DNA of 64,000 nucleotides from Pedobacter montanisoli (GTDB taxonomy: Bacteria; Bacteroidota; Bacteroidia; Sphingobacteriales; Sphingobacteriaceae): assembly GCF_022809115.1 (NCBI RefSeq), contig NZ_JALGBH010000002.1, forward strand, positions 1,243,543 to 1,307,542. Reading direction: 5' to 3'. The notes under the pieces were generated by a model, which was given only the letters and a program-made list of their open reading frames with translations, was not told the DNA's origin and made no database searches. A program made the translations under genes and the position numbers. Positions within the stretch are counted from its first letter, which is position 1, and each line of letters starts with the position of its first letter. This document shows, piece by piece, positions 32,247-40,599 of the stretch.

Positions 32247-33245
32247 TTAGGGTTGTCCGCCACCACCCGCTGCACCATAAATCTGTCCTGAGGCATAACT
32301 AGCATCATTTGCAGCCAGTTGTACATAAATAGAGGCCAGCTCGGCAGGTTGACCGGGACGACCTAAAGGTGTATCACCACCAAACTTAACCAGTTTTTCT
32401 TGTGTTGCCCCTCCACTTACCTGTAAGGCTGTCCAAATAGGGCCCGGTGCTACGCCATTTACCCTTATACCTTTGCTTGCCAGTTGCTTAGCTAAACTAC
32501 GTACATAATTGGTAGTGGCAGCTTTGGTCTGTGCATAATCATAAAGATCGGGAGAAGGATCTGTTGCCTGTACTGAAGTAGTTGCAATAATAACCGAACC
32601 TGGTTTTAAATGTGGAACTGCTGCTTTAATAATCCAAAAGGGTGCATACATATTGGTTTTAAGCGTTGCATCAAAATCTTCGGTACTGAGCTCAAGAATA
32701 GAAGCCCGGGTTTGCTGACGACCAGCATTATTTACTAAGATATCGAGTCCACCTAAGATATTTACTGCATCTGTTACCAATTTCTTACAAAAATCTTCGC
32801 TACGTAAATCTCCCGGTATGGCTACAGCTTTACGGCCTTCTTTACGAATCAGGGCAATCACTTCTTTTGCATCTGGTTCTTCATGCGGCAAATAGTTAAT
32901 GGCTACATCGGCTCCTTCTCTTGCGTAGGCAATGGCTGCTGCTCGACCCATGCCTGAATCACCACCTGTAATAAGTGCTTTACGTCCTCGTAATCTGCCT
33001 GAGCCTTTATAACTGTTTTCTCCATGATCGGGCTTGGGATCCATCTGTCCGGCTAATCCGGGCCAGGGTTGGCTTTGCGATTTAAAAGGTGGTTTAGGGT
33101 ATTTTTCTCTGGGATCGTCAAGCGCATTTACAGGATTATCTGATTGGTTTGCCATAGCCAAATTTGGAGATACAGCCATAGCCAGCATACCTGCACCCAA
33201 TCCGCCTACCATTTCTCTTCTGGTAATGGTGTCTTTGTTTTCCAT
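32247..33245 (-). CDS. SDR oxidoreductase with Tat-like signal (YhdF/YhxC group)
   Basis: The 332-residue protein has a twin-arginine-type N-terminus (TRREMVGGLGAGMLAMAVS) and then an SDR domain with ITGGDSGMGRA, NNAGRQQ, a TSVQ Ser and a YAQTK Tyr-Lys pair. The about 60-residue region before the Rossmann fold (KPPFKSQSQPWPGL) is typical of the stress-associated YhdF/YhxC group. Export of an NAD(P)-dependent SDR by Tat is plausible because Tat exports folded proteins with bound cofactor. The substrate is unknown. Confidence 0.85.
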   Translation of the reverse strand: MENKDTITRREMVGGLGAGMLAMAVSPNLAMANQSDNPVNALDDPREKYPKPPFKSQSQPWPGLAGQMDPKPDHGENSYKGSGRLRGRKALITGGDSGMGRAAAIAYAREGADVAINYLPHEEPDAKEVIALIRKEGRKAVAIPGDLRSEDFCKKLVTDAVNILGGLDILVNNAGRQQTRASILELSTEDFDATLKTNMYAPFWIIKAAVPHLKPGSVIIATTSVQATDPSPDLYDYAQTKAATTNYVRSLAKQLASKGIRVNGVAPGPIWTALQVSGGATQEKLVKFGGDTPLGRPGQPAELASIYVQLAANDASYASGQIYGAAGGGGQP

Positions 33246-33281
33246 ACGTTATAAATCTTTTTTGAACTGAACATAAACATC

Positions 33282-33306
33282 AAATCCCACTTATTGCGTG
33301 GGATTT
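33282..33306 (-). terminator. Terminator after the hydrophilic protein gene
   Basis: A perfect 9-bp stem AAATCCCAC/GTGGGATTT with a 7-base loop lies 11 bases after the stop of the gene at 33318 and before the SDR start. The minus-strand tail reads GATGTTTATG, so there is no long T run. Confidence 0.6.
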
Positions 33307-33317
33307 GTGTATAAGGA

Positions 33318-33683
33318 TCAAAGAACTGATCCATCTTCCGGGCGACGTCCTTCAAGGTCTTCTTCTCTTCCTTCTTCACGTTGGTCTTCACTAAGACGAC
33401 CTCCTTCGCGTTCCCGGTCGGGTTGGTTGTTAAACTCTTCTTCGTCATCCATTCCCATTTCTGTTTCGTCCTGATCTGCATTTTCCCAGTTGGTTTCTTC
33501 AGGATTTTCGGTGTTTTCTCTTTCTTCTCTTTCTCTCTGCTCATTGTTGAAATTTCCGTAACCCTGATTACCTCCTGCTGAGGTTGGCATATTGCCGCCA
33601 GATACTGGTCTGTTTTGTTCAGGGTTTTGCTGAGTTGAACCTTGTTCCTCTCTGTTCTGCTGATTTTGATCTTGATAGTCCAT
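33318..33683 (-). CDS. Disordered hydrophilic protein (Q/N/E-rich)
   Basis: The start at 33683 (MDYQDQNQQNREEQ) is preferred over an ATG 16 codons upstream because low-complexity composition begins there. The 121-residue product is almost devoid of hydrophobic residues, rich in Q, N, E, R and G, with blocks such as QREREERENTENPEE and DREREGGRLSEDQREE. It looks intrinsically disordered, like hydrophilins or LEA-type stress proteins. No domain was recognised. Similar proteins occur at 44947, 45756 and 52211. Confidence 0.65.
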   Translation of the reverse strand: MDYQDQNQQNREEQGSTQQNPEQNRPVSGGNMPTSAGGNQGYGNFNNEQREREERENTENPEETNWENADQDETEMGMDDEEEFNNQPDREREGGRLSEDQREEGREEDLEGRRPEDGSVL

Positions 33684-33858
33684 AGGTATTAGTTTTAAAT
33701 GTGAATGAATTTCCTGCTTGTCTCTAAGCATTTATAAAACAATGCTATAGGCAAATGTTTCTCACAGAGTTCAAAAACAGTATTTCATACATCATTCTTC
33801 CGTAAATATACCTTAGGCTTAATTCATACTACGTATCAGTATTTTGACTGCAACTGTA

Positions 33859-34623
33859 TTAAGCTCTTTTCTTGTTAAGGCTCTGCATCAGTTGTTCGTA
33901 CAGATCGTCACTCACATGTTTTACTGGTTGCATTTTCTTAACTACTACTTTTTTACCTTTGGCTTTGGCTTTGATAATTTTCATCAGTTCGAGGCTGTAC
34001 TCATCCTTAAAGGCCGAAATATCAAAATCGCTACTGTATTGTTTAATCAATGCCATACCCACTTCGAGTTCTTTAGGCTTAACATTCTCGGTTTCAATTT
34101 CAAGGTCTTTAGCGCTCCTGATCTCTTCCTGAAAACGAATTCTGGTGATTACCAAGATATTATTTAAGGGATGTATAACACAAAGGTGTTCATTACTGCG
34201 CAATACAAAACGGGCTACACCTGCTTTCTTGGATTTCTGGAGTGCTTTTAACAATAAGGAATAGGCTTTTTTACCTTGTGTTTCTGGTTGGGCATAGTAA
34301 GATGTTTCATAATAAACAGGATTGATCTCATTGATATCTACAAAGTTCTCCAGTTCTATCAACTTACTTTTCTCGGGCATGGCACTCGCAAAATCCTCTT
34401 CTTCTAATACTACATAATTGTCTTTTAGCAGAAAGCCTTTTACAATACGATCATAAGGTACTTCTTTTCCGCTATGCTCATTAATGCGCTGGTATTTGAT
34501 TTTAGACAAGTCTCTGCTATCGAGCATATCCAAATCAAGATTGCTGTTTTGTACTGCCGAATACAATTTTACCGGGATGTTTACCAAACCAAACCCAATG
34601 GCTCCTTTCCAAATTGATTTCAT
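33859..34623 (-). CDS. ku: Ku protein, non-homologous end joining
   Basis: The 254-residue protein begins SIWKGAIGFGLVNIPVKLY, the signature start of bacterial Ku, and has the central Ku core (YYETSYYAQPETQGKKAYSLL, VARFVLRSNEHLCVI). It ends with a lysine-rich tail (KAKGKKVVVKKM) and a short helical end. It forms a homodimeric ring on DNA ends and recruits LigD, whose gene lies about 15 kb away in this window. The length is normal. Confidence 0.95.
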   Translation of the reverse strand: MKSIWKGAIGFGLVNIPVKLYSAVQNSNLDLDMLDSRDLSKIKYQRINEHSGKEVPYDRIVKGFLLKDNYVVLEEEDFASAMPEKSKLIELENFVDINEINPVYYETSYYAQPETQGKKAYSLLLKALQKSKKAGVARFVLRSNEHLCVIHPLNNILVITRIRFQEEIRSAKDLEIETENVKPKELEVGMALIKQYSSDFDISAFKDEYSLELMKIIKAKAKGKKVVVKKMQPVKHVSDDLYEQLMQSLNKKRA

Positions 34624-34752
34624 TATTTTTTCTCCTATTACAAGCTTGAGAAGCGTTATAGGCTAAGCAATGCCGTTTCATAAAAAACAACACGGCTTTA
34701 GAAATGGTTTAAGGAAATTTTATTGTGCTGGGTCTTTCTAATTTGATAAGCC

Positions 34753-35295
34753 TTACAGGTTTTGTTGTTTCAGCTTATAATGCAACTGAACCAATCCGGT
34801 ATCGAATGATTGTTCACCTATTAATTCAAGTTCTTGTTCGGGTCTTCCATCTTTAAATAATCTTACACCACCACCAAGTAATATCGGAACAACCGAAATA
34901 ATGAATTCATCAATGAGGTTATATCTTAGCAATTCTGTAATTATTTCTGCACCTCCATCACAGTAAATATCTTTTCCAGGTTGCGCTTTTAGCTTTTGTA
35001 CCAGATCATTAATATTACCATTATAAAAAATTACTTTGCCTGAGCTGGGTCTTTCAGTTCTTGTAATTACATATACTGTTCTGTTACCATTATCATAATG
35101 TGCGGCGCCAATTTCATTCAATACCCAGTCATAAGTTTTTCTGCCTATGATCAACGTATCTATGGTATCAGTAAAATTTTTATAACCATAATCTTCGCCT
35201 TCTTTTTCTACCAGTTTCAAAAAGCCCAGATCATCATTAGGTTTGGCAATATATCCGTCTAAACTTGTTGCTATAAAAATCTTTAACGCTCTCAT
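34753..35295 (-). CDS. Dihydrofolate-reductase-family protein (RibD C-terminal-like)
   Basis: The 180-residue protein has the family pattern: MRALKIFIATSLDGYIAKPNDDLGFL at the start, a central IIGRKTYDWVL, and DIYCDGGAEIITELLRYNLIDEFIISVVPILLGGG near the end. It belongs to the stand-alone YyaP/YwjB-like reductases of unknown substrate, not to the trimethoprim-target folA group. It stands alone. Confidence 0.9.
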   Translation of the reverse strand: MRALKIFIATSLDGYIAKPNDDLGFLKLVEKEGEDYGYKNFTDTIDTLIIGRKTYDWVLNEIGAAHYDNGNRTVYVITRTERPSSGKVIFYNGNINDLVQKLKAQPGKDIYCDGGAEIITELLRYNLIDEFIISVVPILLGGGVRLFKDGRPEQELELIGEQSFDTGLVQLHYKLKQQNL

Positions 35296-35458
35296 ATTCG
35301 CAGTATTATAATTTAAAGGTTTACATCAACTAAATTATAGTTTTTGCTTATATCTTTCAGGTTTTTGCTGCAAAATCAACAAGCTACTTTATATAGAAAC
35401 TTGTTTAATGTAGCGCTAAATTAAACTATATTGAATTTAATAAAACATTTAATTATCG

Positions 35459-36157
35459 CTATGGTTTGCTTTTCGGCTCTCTTGGGTCAATCCACATACG
35501 GCCCCAAAAGCGCAGGTAGCTTTTGGTGAACTTATAGAAATTGGCCGAGCTGCCCGGCATATCGCACTTGCGGTTATTGGCGAAAACCGTATGCCCAGGG
35601 CTCCACACTATAGCCCCTATTTTGCCTCTAATGCCGCTATAACGGCCCCGTGGAATAAAGAAATACTCGCCCGTGCCTAAAAGGTTGGTGCCGTATTTTA
35701 CATTAAAACTTACATCAGAGATGTAGGCCAGGTTTTCCTCAAAAGTTGGCGCTGCCAGTACCGGAAATTCATGCGGAAACTTTTTAGCCATAATGGCATA
35801 ACAGATCAGCGAAACATCAACAATGCTTTTTAGATAAGGCGTTGTTGCCGGAGAAATATCTGCGTTAAACTTTTCACGTGCCAATTGCAGCTCTGCATTG
35901 GTTAATAAAATTTTTGAGCTATCTCTTAGCAGGTATTCTCTTGTGTTGTTATCAATAATGCGCTCTTTGTAAATTCCGTTTAGGCCAAAGGCATTAAGGT
36001 TGGCTTTTATGAGCGCAATAGAAGCGCAGTTATTGGCACTATCCTGTTTGTAGGCAACAAACAAACTATCTGCAGGTACACCCTGTGCATGTGATGGTGC
36101 AAAGCTGGCCGAAATAAGCAGAAGCACAAATATCGGCGAGAACAATAATTTTTTCAT
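35459..36157 (-). CDS. Secreted protein with papain-like features, unknown
   Basis: The start at 36157 gives a clean signal peptide (KKLLFSPIFVLLLISASF, cleavage after SHAQ); an upstream ATG would add ten residues. The mature part contains NNCASIALIKA, like the helix carrying a papain-type catalytic Cys, and WSPGHTVFANN near the C-terminus, which could supply His and Asn. A secreted cysteine peptidase or related enzyme is therefore possible, but the family was not recognised. Confidence 0.6.
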   Translation of the reverse strand: MKKLLFSPIFVLLLISASFAPSHAQGVPADSLFVAYKQDSANNCASIALIKANLNAFGLNGIYKERIIDNNTREYLLRDSSKILLTNAELQLAREKFNADISPATTPYLKSIVDVSLICYAIMAKKFPHEFPVLAAPTFEENLAYISDVSFNVKYGTNLLGTGEYFFIPRGRYSGIRGKIGAIVWSPGHTVFANNRKCDMPGSSANFYKFTKSYLRFWGRMWIDPREPKSKP

Positions 36158-36253
36158 ATCAATAGGTTTTAATCTAATTCTACGCAAAAAGTGCTGTAAC
36201 GCCTACAAGTTCATTTAGGCCAGATCAGCAAAACAACCACACACCAATATTGG

Positions 36254-37273
36254 TTACGCCTGCTCTAAAAAGTACATAATATCGGGGTTCTTGTAAATAT
36301 TTGGTGCGGTGTTGAAATCCTCGCCAATTGCAGTAGAGATTACAGTAGTTGTAACGTTCCCTTCCTTTATTACCTGTGTGTTGTTTTCAGAATTAGTTGA
36401 CGGGCCAGCTTTAACCCTCTCGTAAATTTTCAATTGCTGCTCAAGCCATTGTGTACTTATATTACCGTTAAGTCGCTCTGATATAGATTTCAGAATGGTT
36501 TCAAGACTTGTTTCTCCGGCCAATGCCACACGGGCAGATGCTATATTCTCGCCTATATGCCCCCACGTATAATTGCCAATAGCATTTATAACCGTATTGC
36601 CAACCTTACGGAACTTATCAACCTCAAGGTCTATCATGTGCATAGTCTGATCAACAAGCTCAGTCCCCGTAAGCGTATCTTCTATGGCCTTTAGCTCAAA
36701 CAGGTTCCTGAAAATGCTGTGCTTATCATTTTTGAAGAATTGATCAAGGTCGAAAACTTGCCTATACCTTTCCATCAGGGCTTTGTCAAATCGGCGCGCA
36801 GACATGCTTGAATTCTTGGTAAGGTCTTTTTGCTTTATTTCCTCCTCCAATTCTGATGGATTAATTTGGTACTTAAATACAAGTTCAGCATAATAAACCC
36901 ATTCAGAAGGCTTAGCCAGTTTATTCAGAACAGGAATATGTTTCCACCCAACGTTATGGCAAATACTGAGGAGTATTTCCTCGGGAGGGCAAATCCTCGC
37001 AAATTCCTGCATTTGTGCAAGCGCAGGTAAGGAAAAATATCTGCCATATTTTACTTCAAGTACTGAAGCAAGTTCTTTTACAAAATTCTGATCCTGCAAA
37101 GCAGTAGCTTCATTGATTAATTTTCCAGTGTTCCAGAACAATTGCAACATTCCCTCTTTCGCTACATTCAGCATATCAAACTGCTGCGATCTAATTGCTT
37201 CTCCAATTATGTCTATTCTGAAGCTGCTATAATCGTCTTTAATTTTATTTTCCATAGTGATGTAAAAAAACAT
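36254..37273 (-). CDS. DUF1016 N-terminal domain protein (YhcG-like, nuclease half absent)
   Basis: The 339-residue protein has a DUF1016_N-type helical region (residues about 25-170: MLQLFWNTGKLINEA, KYGRYFSLPALAQMQEFAR, CHNVGWKHIPVLNKL). Full YhcG/PDDEXK proteins carry a nuclease domain after this; here the C-terminal half is another helical region with no PDDEXK residues visible. It might act as a DNA- or protein-binding adaptor. It overlaps the upstream lipoprotein gene by 1 bp. Confidence 0.75.
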   Translation of the reverse strand: MFFYITMENKIKDDYSSFRIDIIGEAIRSQQFDMLNVAKEGMLQLFWNTGKLINEATALQDQNFVKELASVLEVKYGRYFSLPALAQMQEFARICPPEEILLSICHNVGWKHIPVLNKLAKPSEWVYYAELVFKYQINPSELEEEIKQKDLTKNSSMSARRFDKALMERYRQVFDLDQFFKNDKHSIFRNLFELKAIEDTLTGTELVDQTMHMIDLEVDKFRKVGNTVINAIGNYTWGHIGENIASARVALAGETSLETILKSISERLNGNISTQWLEQQLKIYERVKAGPSTNSENNTQVIKEGNVTTTVISTAIGEDFNTAPNIYKNPDIMYFLEQA

Positions 37274-38487
37274 TAAAAGATAAACGACGTAGAATGATTG
37301 AAATCCAAGTCATCTGTATTGGGAAGACTGTTACGATCGAGATACGCCCACCTGAAATTGACTATAGACGTCCAATAAGCAGAAACTTTTTGACCAGCGT
37401 ATGAAGCATTGTGGCTTTGAGAAAATGGAGTAACATTTCTGACGATCCTTCCATATTCAGGATGGAGATAAGTTTCATTTGCAGGGTGAATGACAAGTGG
37501 ATAGGCTTGTACACCATGAATTTTGCGGGTGCTTGAAGCAAAAGTTACGCTTACCTTACAATCATAAGTTAGCGGTGTACCTTCTGGCGTTGCAGAGAGT
37601 GCTCCCTCTGGTAAACGGTAATCCTCCGGCCTAAAACTGGTATAGGCTACCGGAAAGCTAAATTCCTGTGTCATTTCAACATCTATCGGATCTTCCGGAG
37701 GTGTACCGCCGCCACCACCACCGCCACCACCACCGTTACCATCTTTGCAGAGGGTAAACAGGTATTCCCAGGTTTGGTACTCGGGATTACCATATTGATC
37801 ATAATACGTGGTTACGAGGTAATATTCCGTACAATCTTCTTGCTCAGGCAGGAGCATCTTAGTGCTATTTCCAGTGCCGCTTCCGTTTGTGGACATTACT
37901 TTGTCCTTTCCGTTGCGCTTATCCTTTGCCTGTACAGCGCCGTAAGAGGTTATTTTCTTATCCTTGTAAGATACCTGATAAAGTAACCTTCCTTTAAGAT
38001 CAAAGAACTTATATAAACCATCTTCTTCTAAACGTTCATTGTTTACAATACCTTGTATAGAATTATTGTTCAGCGTGCTTTTGGTTTTTCCATCACCTGC
38101 AAGAAAAGCAATAATCATAGACCAACGGGGCTTTCCATTCTTTTTAACGGTTATTACCTTTAACGCGTAATTGGCATTGAGCTTAAGTTTTTCCCTTATC
38201 GCATCATTTACAGGGATCACAAGTACATCCTCACCATTTTTACGCTTTTGCACGTGCGCAGCTTCATAGTTGAGGTTTTGTTTTAAAAGATGGTAAGATT
38301 GGGTTTCGGCCTGCGAGGTAGCAACGTGCCTATCTATCCAACTGGTCATTTCTGCTTTTGCAACAAGCGGGCTAACCGTTTTTGCGGTTAATAGATCCTT
38401 ATCGGCAACGTCATATTTTTTACATCCGTAGCTAAAAATTAAAATGGCAAAAAATGCCAGCAATAAGGTTCTGATTGAAATTTTCAT
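37273..38487 (-). CDS. Lipoprotein with polyglycine linker, unknown
   Basis: The 404-residue protein has a lipoprotein signal (IFSYGCKKYD, Cys near residue 22), an N-terminal domain (to about 250; WSMIIAFLAGDG, GLYKFFDLKGRLLYQVSYKDKKI) and a run of ten glycines followed by TPPEDP. A C-terminal domain of about 130 residues follows (DYRLPEGALSATPEG, YLHPEYGRIVRNVTPFSQSH). The layout suggests a surface lipoprotein of two folded parts on a flexible hinge. No family was recognised. Confidence 0.65.
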   Translation of the reverse strand: MKISIRTLLLAFFAILIFSYGCKKYDVADKDLLTAKTVSPLVAKAEMTSWIDRHVATSQAETQSYHLLKQNLNYEAAHVQKRKNGEDVLVIPVNDAIREKLKLNANYALKVITVKKNGKPRWSMIIAFLAGDGKTKSTLNNNSIQGIVNNERLEEDGLYKFFDLKGRLLYQVSYKDKKITSYGAVQAKDKRNGKDKVMSTNGSGTGNSTKMLLPEQEDCTEYYLVTTYYDQYGNPEYQTWEYLFTLCKDGNGGGGGGGGGGTPPEDPIDVEMTQEFSFPVAYTSFRPEDYRLPEGALSATPEGTPLTYDCKVSVTFASSTRKIHGVQAYPLVIHPANETYLHPEYGRIVRNVTPFSQSHNASYAGQKVSAYWTSIVNFRWAYLDRNSLPNTDDLDFNHSTSFIF

Positions 38488-38684
38488 TGGGTTTTGAGAA
38501 CATATTTAAGATATGGAGAATTAATTAGTTGAACCAAATATAGCAATCCATAAAATATATAAAAGATTAAATTTTAAATTATTATATCTATTTATCCCTT
38601 TTTAGAATACGATTTTTAACCTCCTCTCTACTCCCTTACCCCGTTTCAATCGGCTTAGTATTAAAACCACCAAAAAACGGGGCA

Positions 38685-38972
38685 ATGGAAAAAAAAGAAT
38701 TATCGGATTTACTGGACCGCTATGTAAACGGCACCGCAACCGAGCAGGAAAAAGCCTGGGTTGAGGATTGGTACAACAGCTACCACTTAAAAGCCACCGG
38801 CAAATTAAGCCACGAGGAAATTGAACGGATCACTAATGATATGGAAAGTCATTTGCCGGGACCTGCTAATTCAGATTACCAGAAATGGCTGCGAATCGCA
38901 GCCTTGATTGCAGGTGCTTTAATAGCACTTACAATTTTCTATTTCATTCATTCGGCCAATTACAGATTTTGA
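38685..38972 (+). CDS. Truncated FecR-like anti-sigma factor
   Basis: The 95-residue ORF has the N-terminal DUF4880-like helices of FecR regulators (SDLLDRYVNGTATEQEKAWVEDWY) and one transmembrane helix (about 66-86), then stops. Full FecR proteins continue for another 200 or more residues in the periplasm. No sigma factor or SusC gene adjoins. It is joined directly to an out-of-frame DUF3738-like fragment, so it is a deletion remnant rather than a working regulator. Confidence 0.6.
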   Translation: MEKKELSDLLDRYVNGTATEQEKAWVEDWYNSYHLKATGKLSHEEIERITNDMESHLPGPANSDYQKWLRIAALIAGALIALTIFYFIHSANYRF

Positions 38973-39331
38973 ACAAATGCCCCCAAATTATAGAGCAGGA
39001 TTTAAACAATTATTTTGGCAGATACTATGGTATAGTGGCAAAAAAAGAACAGCGATTGGTAGATTGCTGGGTGTTAACGTCTGTAAAGAATGCAGACACG
39101 TTACAAAGCCAGGTAAAAAAAAATGATCTTAATATTAACCGCAATACTAAAACCCTAACCGCAAAAAATGTTGATTTAGATTTTTTTCTTGCACGAAACT
39201 GGCTGCCGTTTTATGTAGACTTGTTTAAATATCCAATTATCAATAAAAGCGGCCATAAAGGTGTAGTCAATTTTGATATTAAGGCTGATCCTGAAGATTT
39301 TGATGCAGTTAAAAAGGAATTAGAAGCATAA
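38960..39331 (+). pseudogene. C-terminal fragment of a DUF3738-type protein
   Basis: In the frame after the FecR stop, the segment from ILNKCPQIIEQDLNNYFG to the stop at 39331 resembles the C-terminal DUF3738 part of Bacteroidota TlpA-like proteins (RLVDCWVLTSVK, YPIINKSGHKGVVNFDI). It has no start codon or N-terminal domain of its own. A deletion that removed the rest of both genes explains the junction near 38955. Confidence 0.5.
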
Positions 39332-39396
39332 GGTTTTGTGTTTAGGTTTAAAAAGGAACGAATTGATATGATTGTATTTAAAGATGCGCAATAGAA

Positions 39397-39428
39397 AAAT
39401 AGCCCTGTAAAATTACAGGACTATTTTT
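39397..39428. terminator. Bidirectional terminator
   Basis: A stem of about 11 bp with one mismatch (TAGCCCTGTAA/TTACAGGACTA) is flanked by ATTTTTT on the plus side and by CTATTTTTCT on the minus side. It lies between the plus-strand remnant and the minus-strand small peptide gene, and can serve both. Confidence 0.75.
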
Positions 39429-39487
39429 TGCATTATGGCGTGTTGGTTTTTTGTAATGCTGTTGGATGTGAAGGATCAACGGGATTT

Positions 39488-39685
39488 TCAACAATAACAA
39501 CATTCCCATTGAAATGGAGAAACACAATTGCTCTGAAATTCATCTTCCAAACCAATCTGACCAACCTTTGAGGGGTCTGTCCAACAATCGCCAGCAGTTG
39601 CTGTTTTTCCTGCATTGGCGTTAAGGGTAAAAATTGCAGCAAGTGCAAATACACCCGCAAACAAGAATGCTTTAAGTGCTTTCAT
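39488..39685 (-). CDS. Small secreted Cys-rich peptide (DUF6520-like), probably frameshifted
   Basis: The 65-residue product has a signal peptide (KAFLFAGVFALAAIFTLNANA) and a short mature part with four to five cysteines (DCWTDPSK, NCVSPFQWECCYC). It resembles the DUF6520-type small exported peptides of Bacteroidota. Removing one T near 39492 joins ECCY to VENPVDPSHPTALQKTNTP and extends the product to 39433, just before the terminator. The longer form fits the family better, so the early stop may be a recent frameshift or a sequencing error. Confidence 0.6.
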   Translation of the reverse strand: MKALKAFLFAGVFALAAIFTLNANAGKTATAGDCWTDPSKVGQIGLEDEFQSNCVSPFQWECCYC

Positions 39686-39798
39686 CTTAGTTGATTTAAA
39701 AATTTTACCAAATAAGGTTTACCATTTTTGCACGGATTTTATTTTAACCCGCAGCAAGGGTTAAGTAATGGCCGCAAAACATAGGTTTGGCAAATGTT

Positions 39799-40446
39799 TT
39801 ATTGAATAAGCCCATGTAATACACCATAGCGTATTAATGCAGCAGAATTTTTGGAGCCGGTTTTATCTAAGAGGCTTTGTCTATGCCCTTCTATAGTGCG
39901 TTTGCTTAGGAACAGTTTTTCAGACATTTCGAGATTGGTCATACCTTCAGCTATAAGTTGTATGATCTCAAGCTCGCGTAACGAAAAATCAATTTCGTTA
40001 TCGGGCATGGCGGCAAAAAAAGTTTTGTTTTTCAGCAATTTGTCCATGAGCATCATGGTTAATTCTGCACAAAGGTATTTGCGTTGCTGGTGCACAAATT
40101 TAATGGCAAATATGAGTTCATCAGAACCGATGTTTTTTAGCAGATAACCGTCTCCGCCATATTTAAAGACTTCCATCACATATTTTTCATGCTCATGCAT
40201 AGACAACATGATCACTTTTATATGTGGGTATTTTGCTTTGACTTCTTTGAGCAGTTGCATACCATCCATTTCAGGCATATTAATATCAGCCAAAATCATA
40301 TCTACTGGTTTCAGCTCAACCTGCTGCATAATTTCTATGCCGTTTATGGCTTCGCCTACAACCCGTATCTGCTCATCTGCTTCTAAAAGCATTTTTATCC
40401 CATTTCTAACAATATTATGATCTTCTGCTAATAAAATATTTATCAT
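39799..40446 (-). CDS. NarL/LuxR-family response regulator
   Basis: The 215-residue protein has a receiver domain (ILLAEDHNIVRNG, phospho-Asp in MILADINMPEMDG, Lys in YLLKNIGSDE) and a LuxR helix-turn-helix (ELEIIQLIAEGMTNLEMSEKLFLSKRTIEGHRQSLLDKTGS). HisKA_3 kinases usually pair with such regulators; the large PAS-rich kinase at 41432 is the best partner in this window. A copy of the AATACCTG element lies about 75-100 bases upstream, which suggests membership of the stress regulon. Confidence 0.95.
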   Translation of the reverse strand: MINILLAEDHNIVRNGIKMLLEADEQIRVVGEAINGIEIMQQVELKPVDMILADINMPEMDGMQLLKEVKAKYPHIKVIMLSMHEHEKYVMEVFKYGGDGYLLKNIGSDELIFAIKFVHQQRKYLCAELTMMLMDKLLKNKTFFAAMPDNEIDFSLRELEIIQLIAEGMTNLEMSEKLFLSKRTIEGHRQSLLDKTGSKNSAALIRYGVLHGLIQ

Positions 40447-40522
40447 TATATGCTTAATTGTATGTAACTGCTTGTCTAAATAAATCTTTTGTAACGTTAA
40501 AACAAAATAAGATCGATTATAT

Positions 40523-40550
40523 GTTTTTTAGTCTTAAAAAATCAGGTATT
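40523..40550 (-). promoter_or_regulatory. Stress-regulon element H upstream of the LuxR regulator
   Basis: On the minus strand AATACCTGATTTTTT (ending at 40550) is followed after 15 bases by AAAAC (40523-40527). A second, weaker TATACCTG lies at 40564-40571. The only gene it can drive is the regulator starting at 40446. Confidence 0.5.
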
Positions 40551-40599
40551 ATTTAAATTTTTGCAGGTATAAATTGCATAAGAAGCGTAAAAATACTTG

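Noticed and set aside
33206..33544. A 112-codon lysine-rich frame overlapping the disordered protein gene.
   Set aside because: It is another frame of the same low-complexity DNA, crosses the terminator hairpin and overlaps the SDR start.
34672..34696. GCCGT/ACGGC hairpin between the reductase and ku genes.
   Set aside because: The stem is only 5 bp and no T run follows, so a terminator call is not supported.
37702..37735. Run of CCACCG-type triplets that looked like a tandem repeat or CRISPR-like unit.
   Set aside because: It codes for ten glycines in one lipoprotein and is a simple linker repeat.
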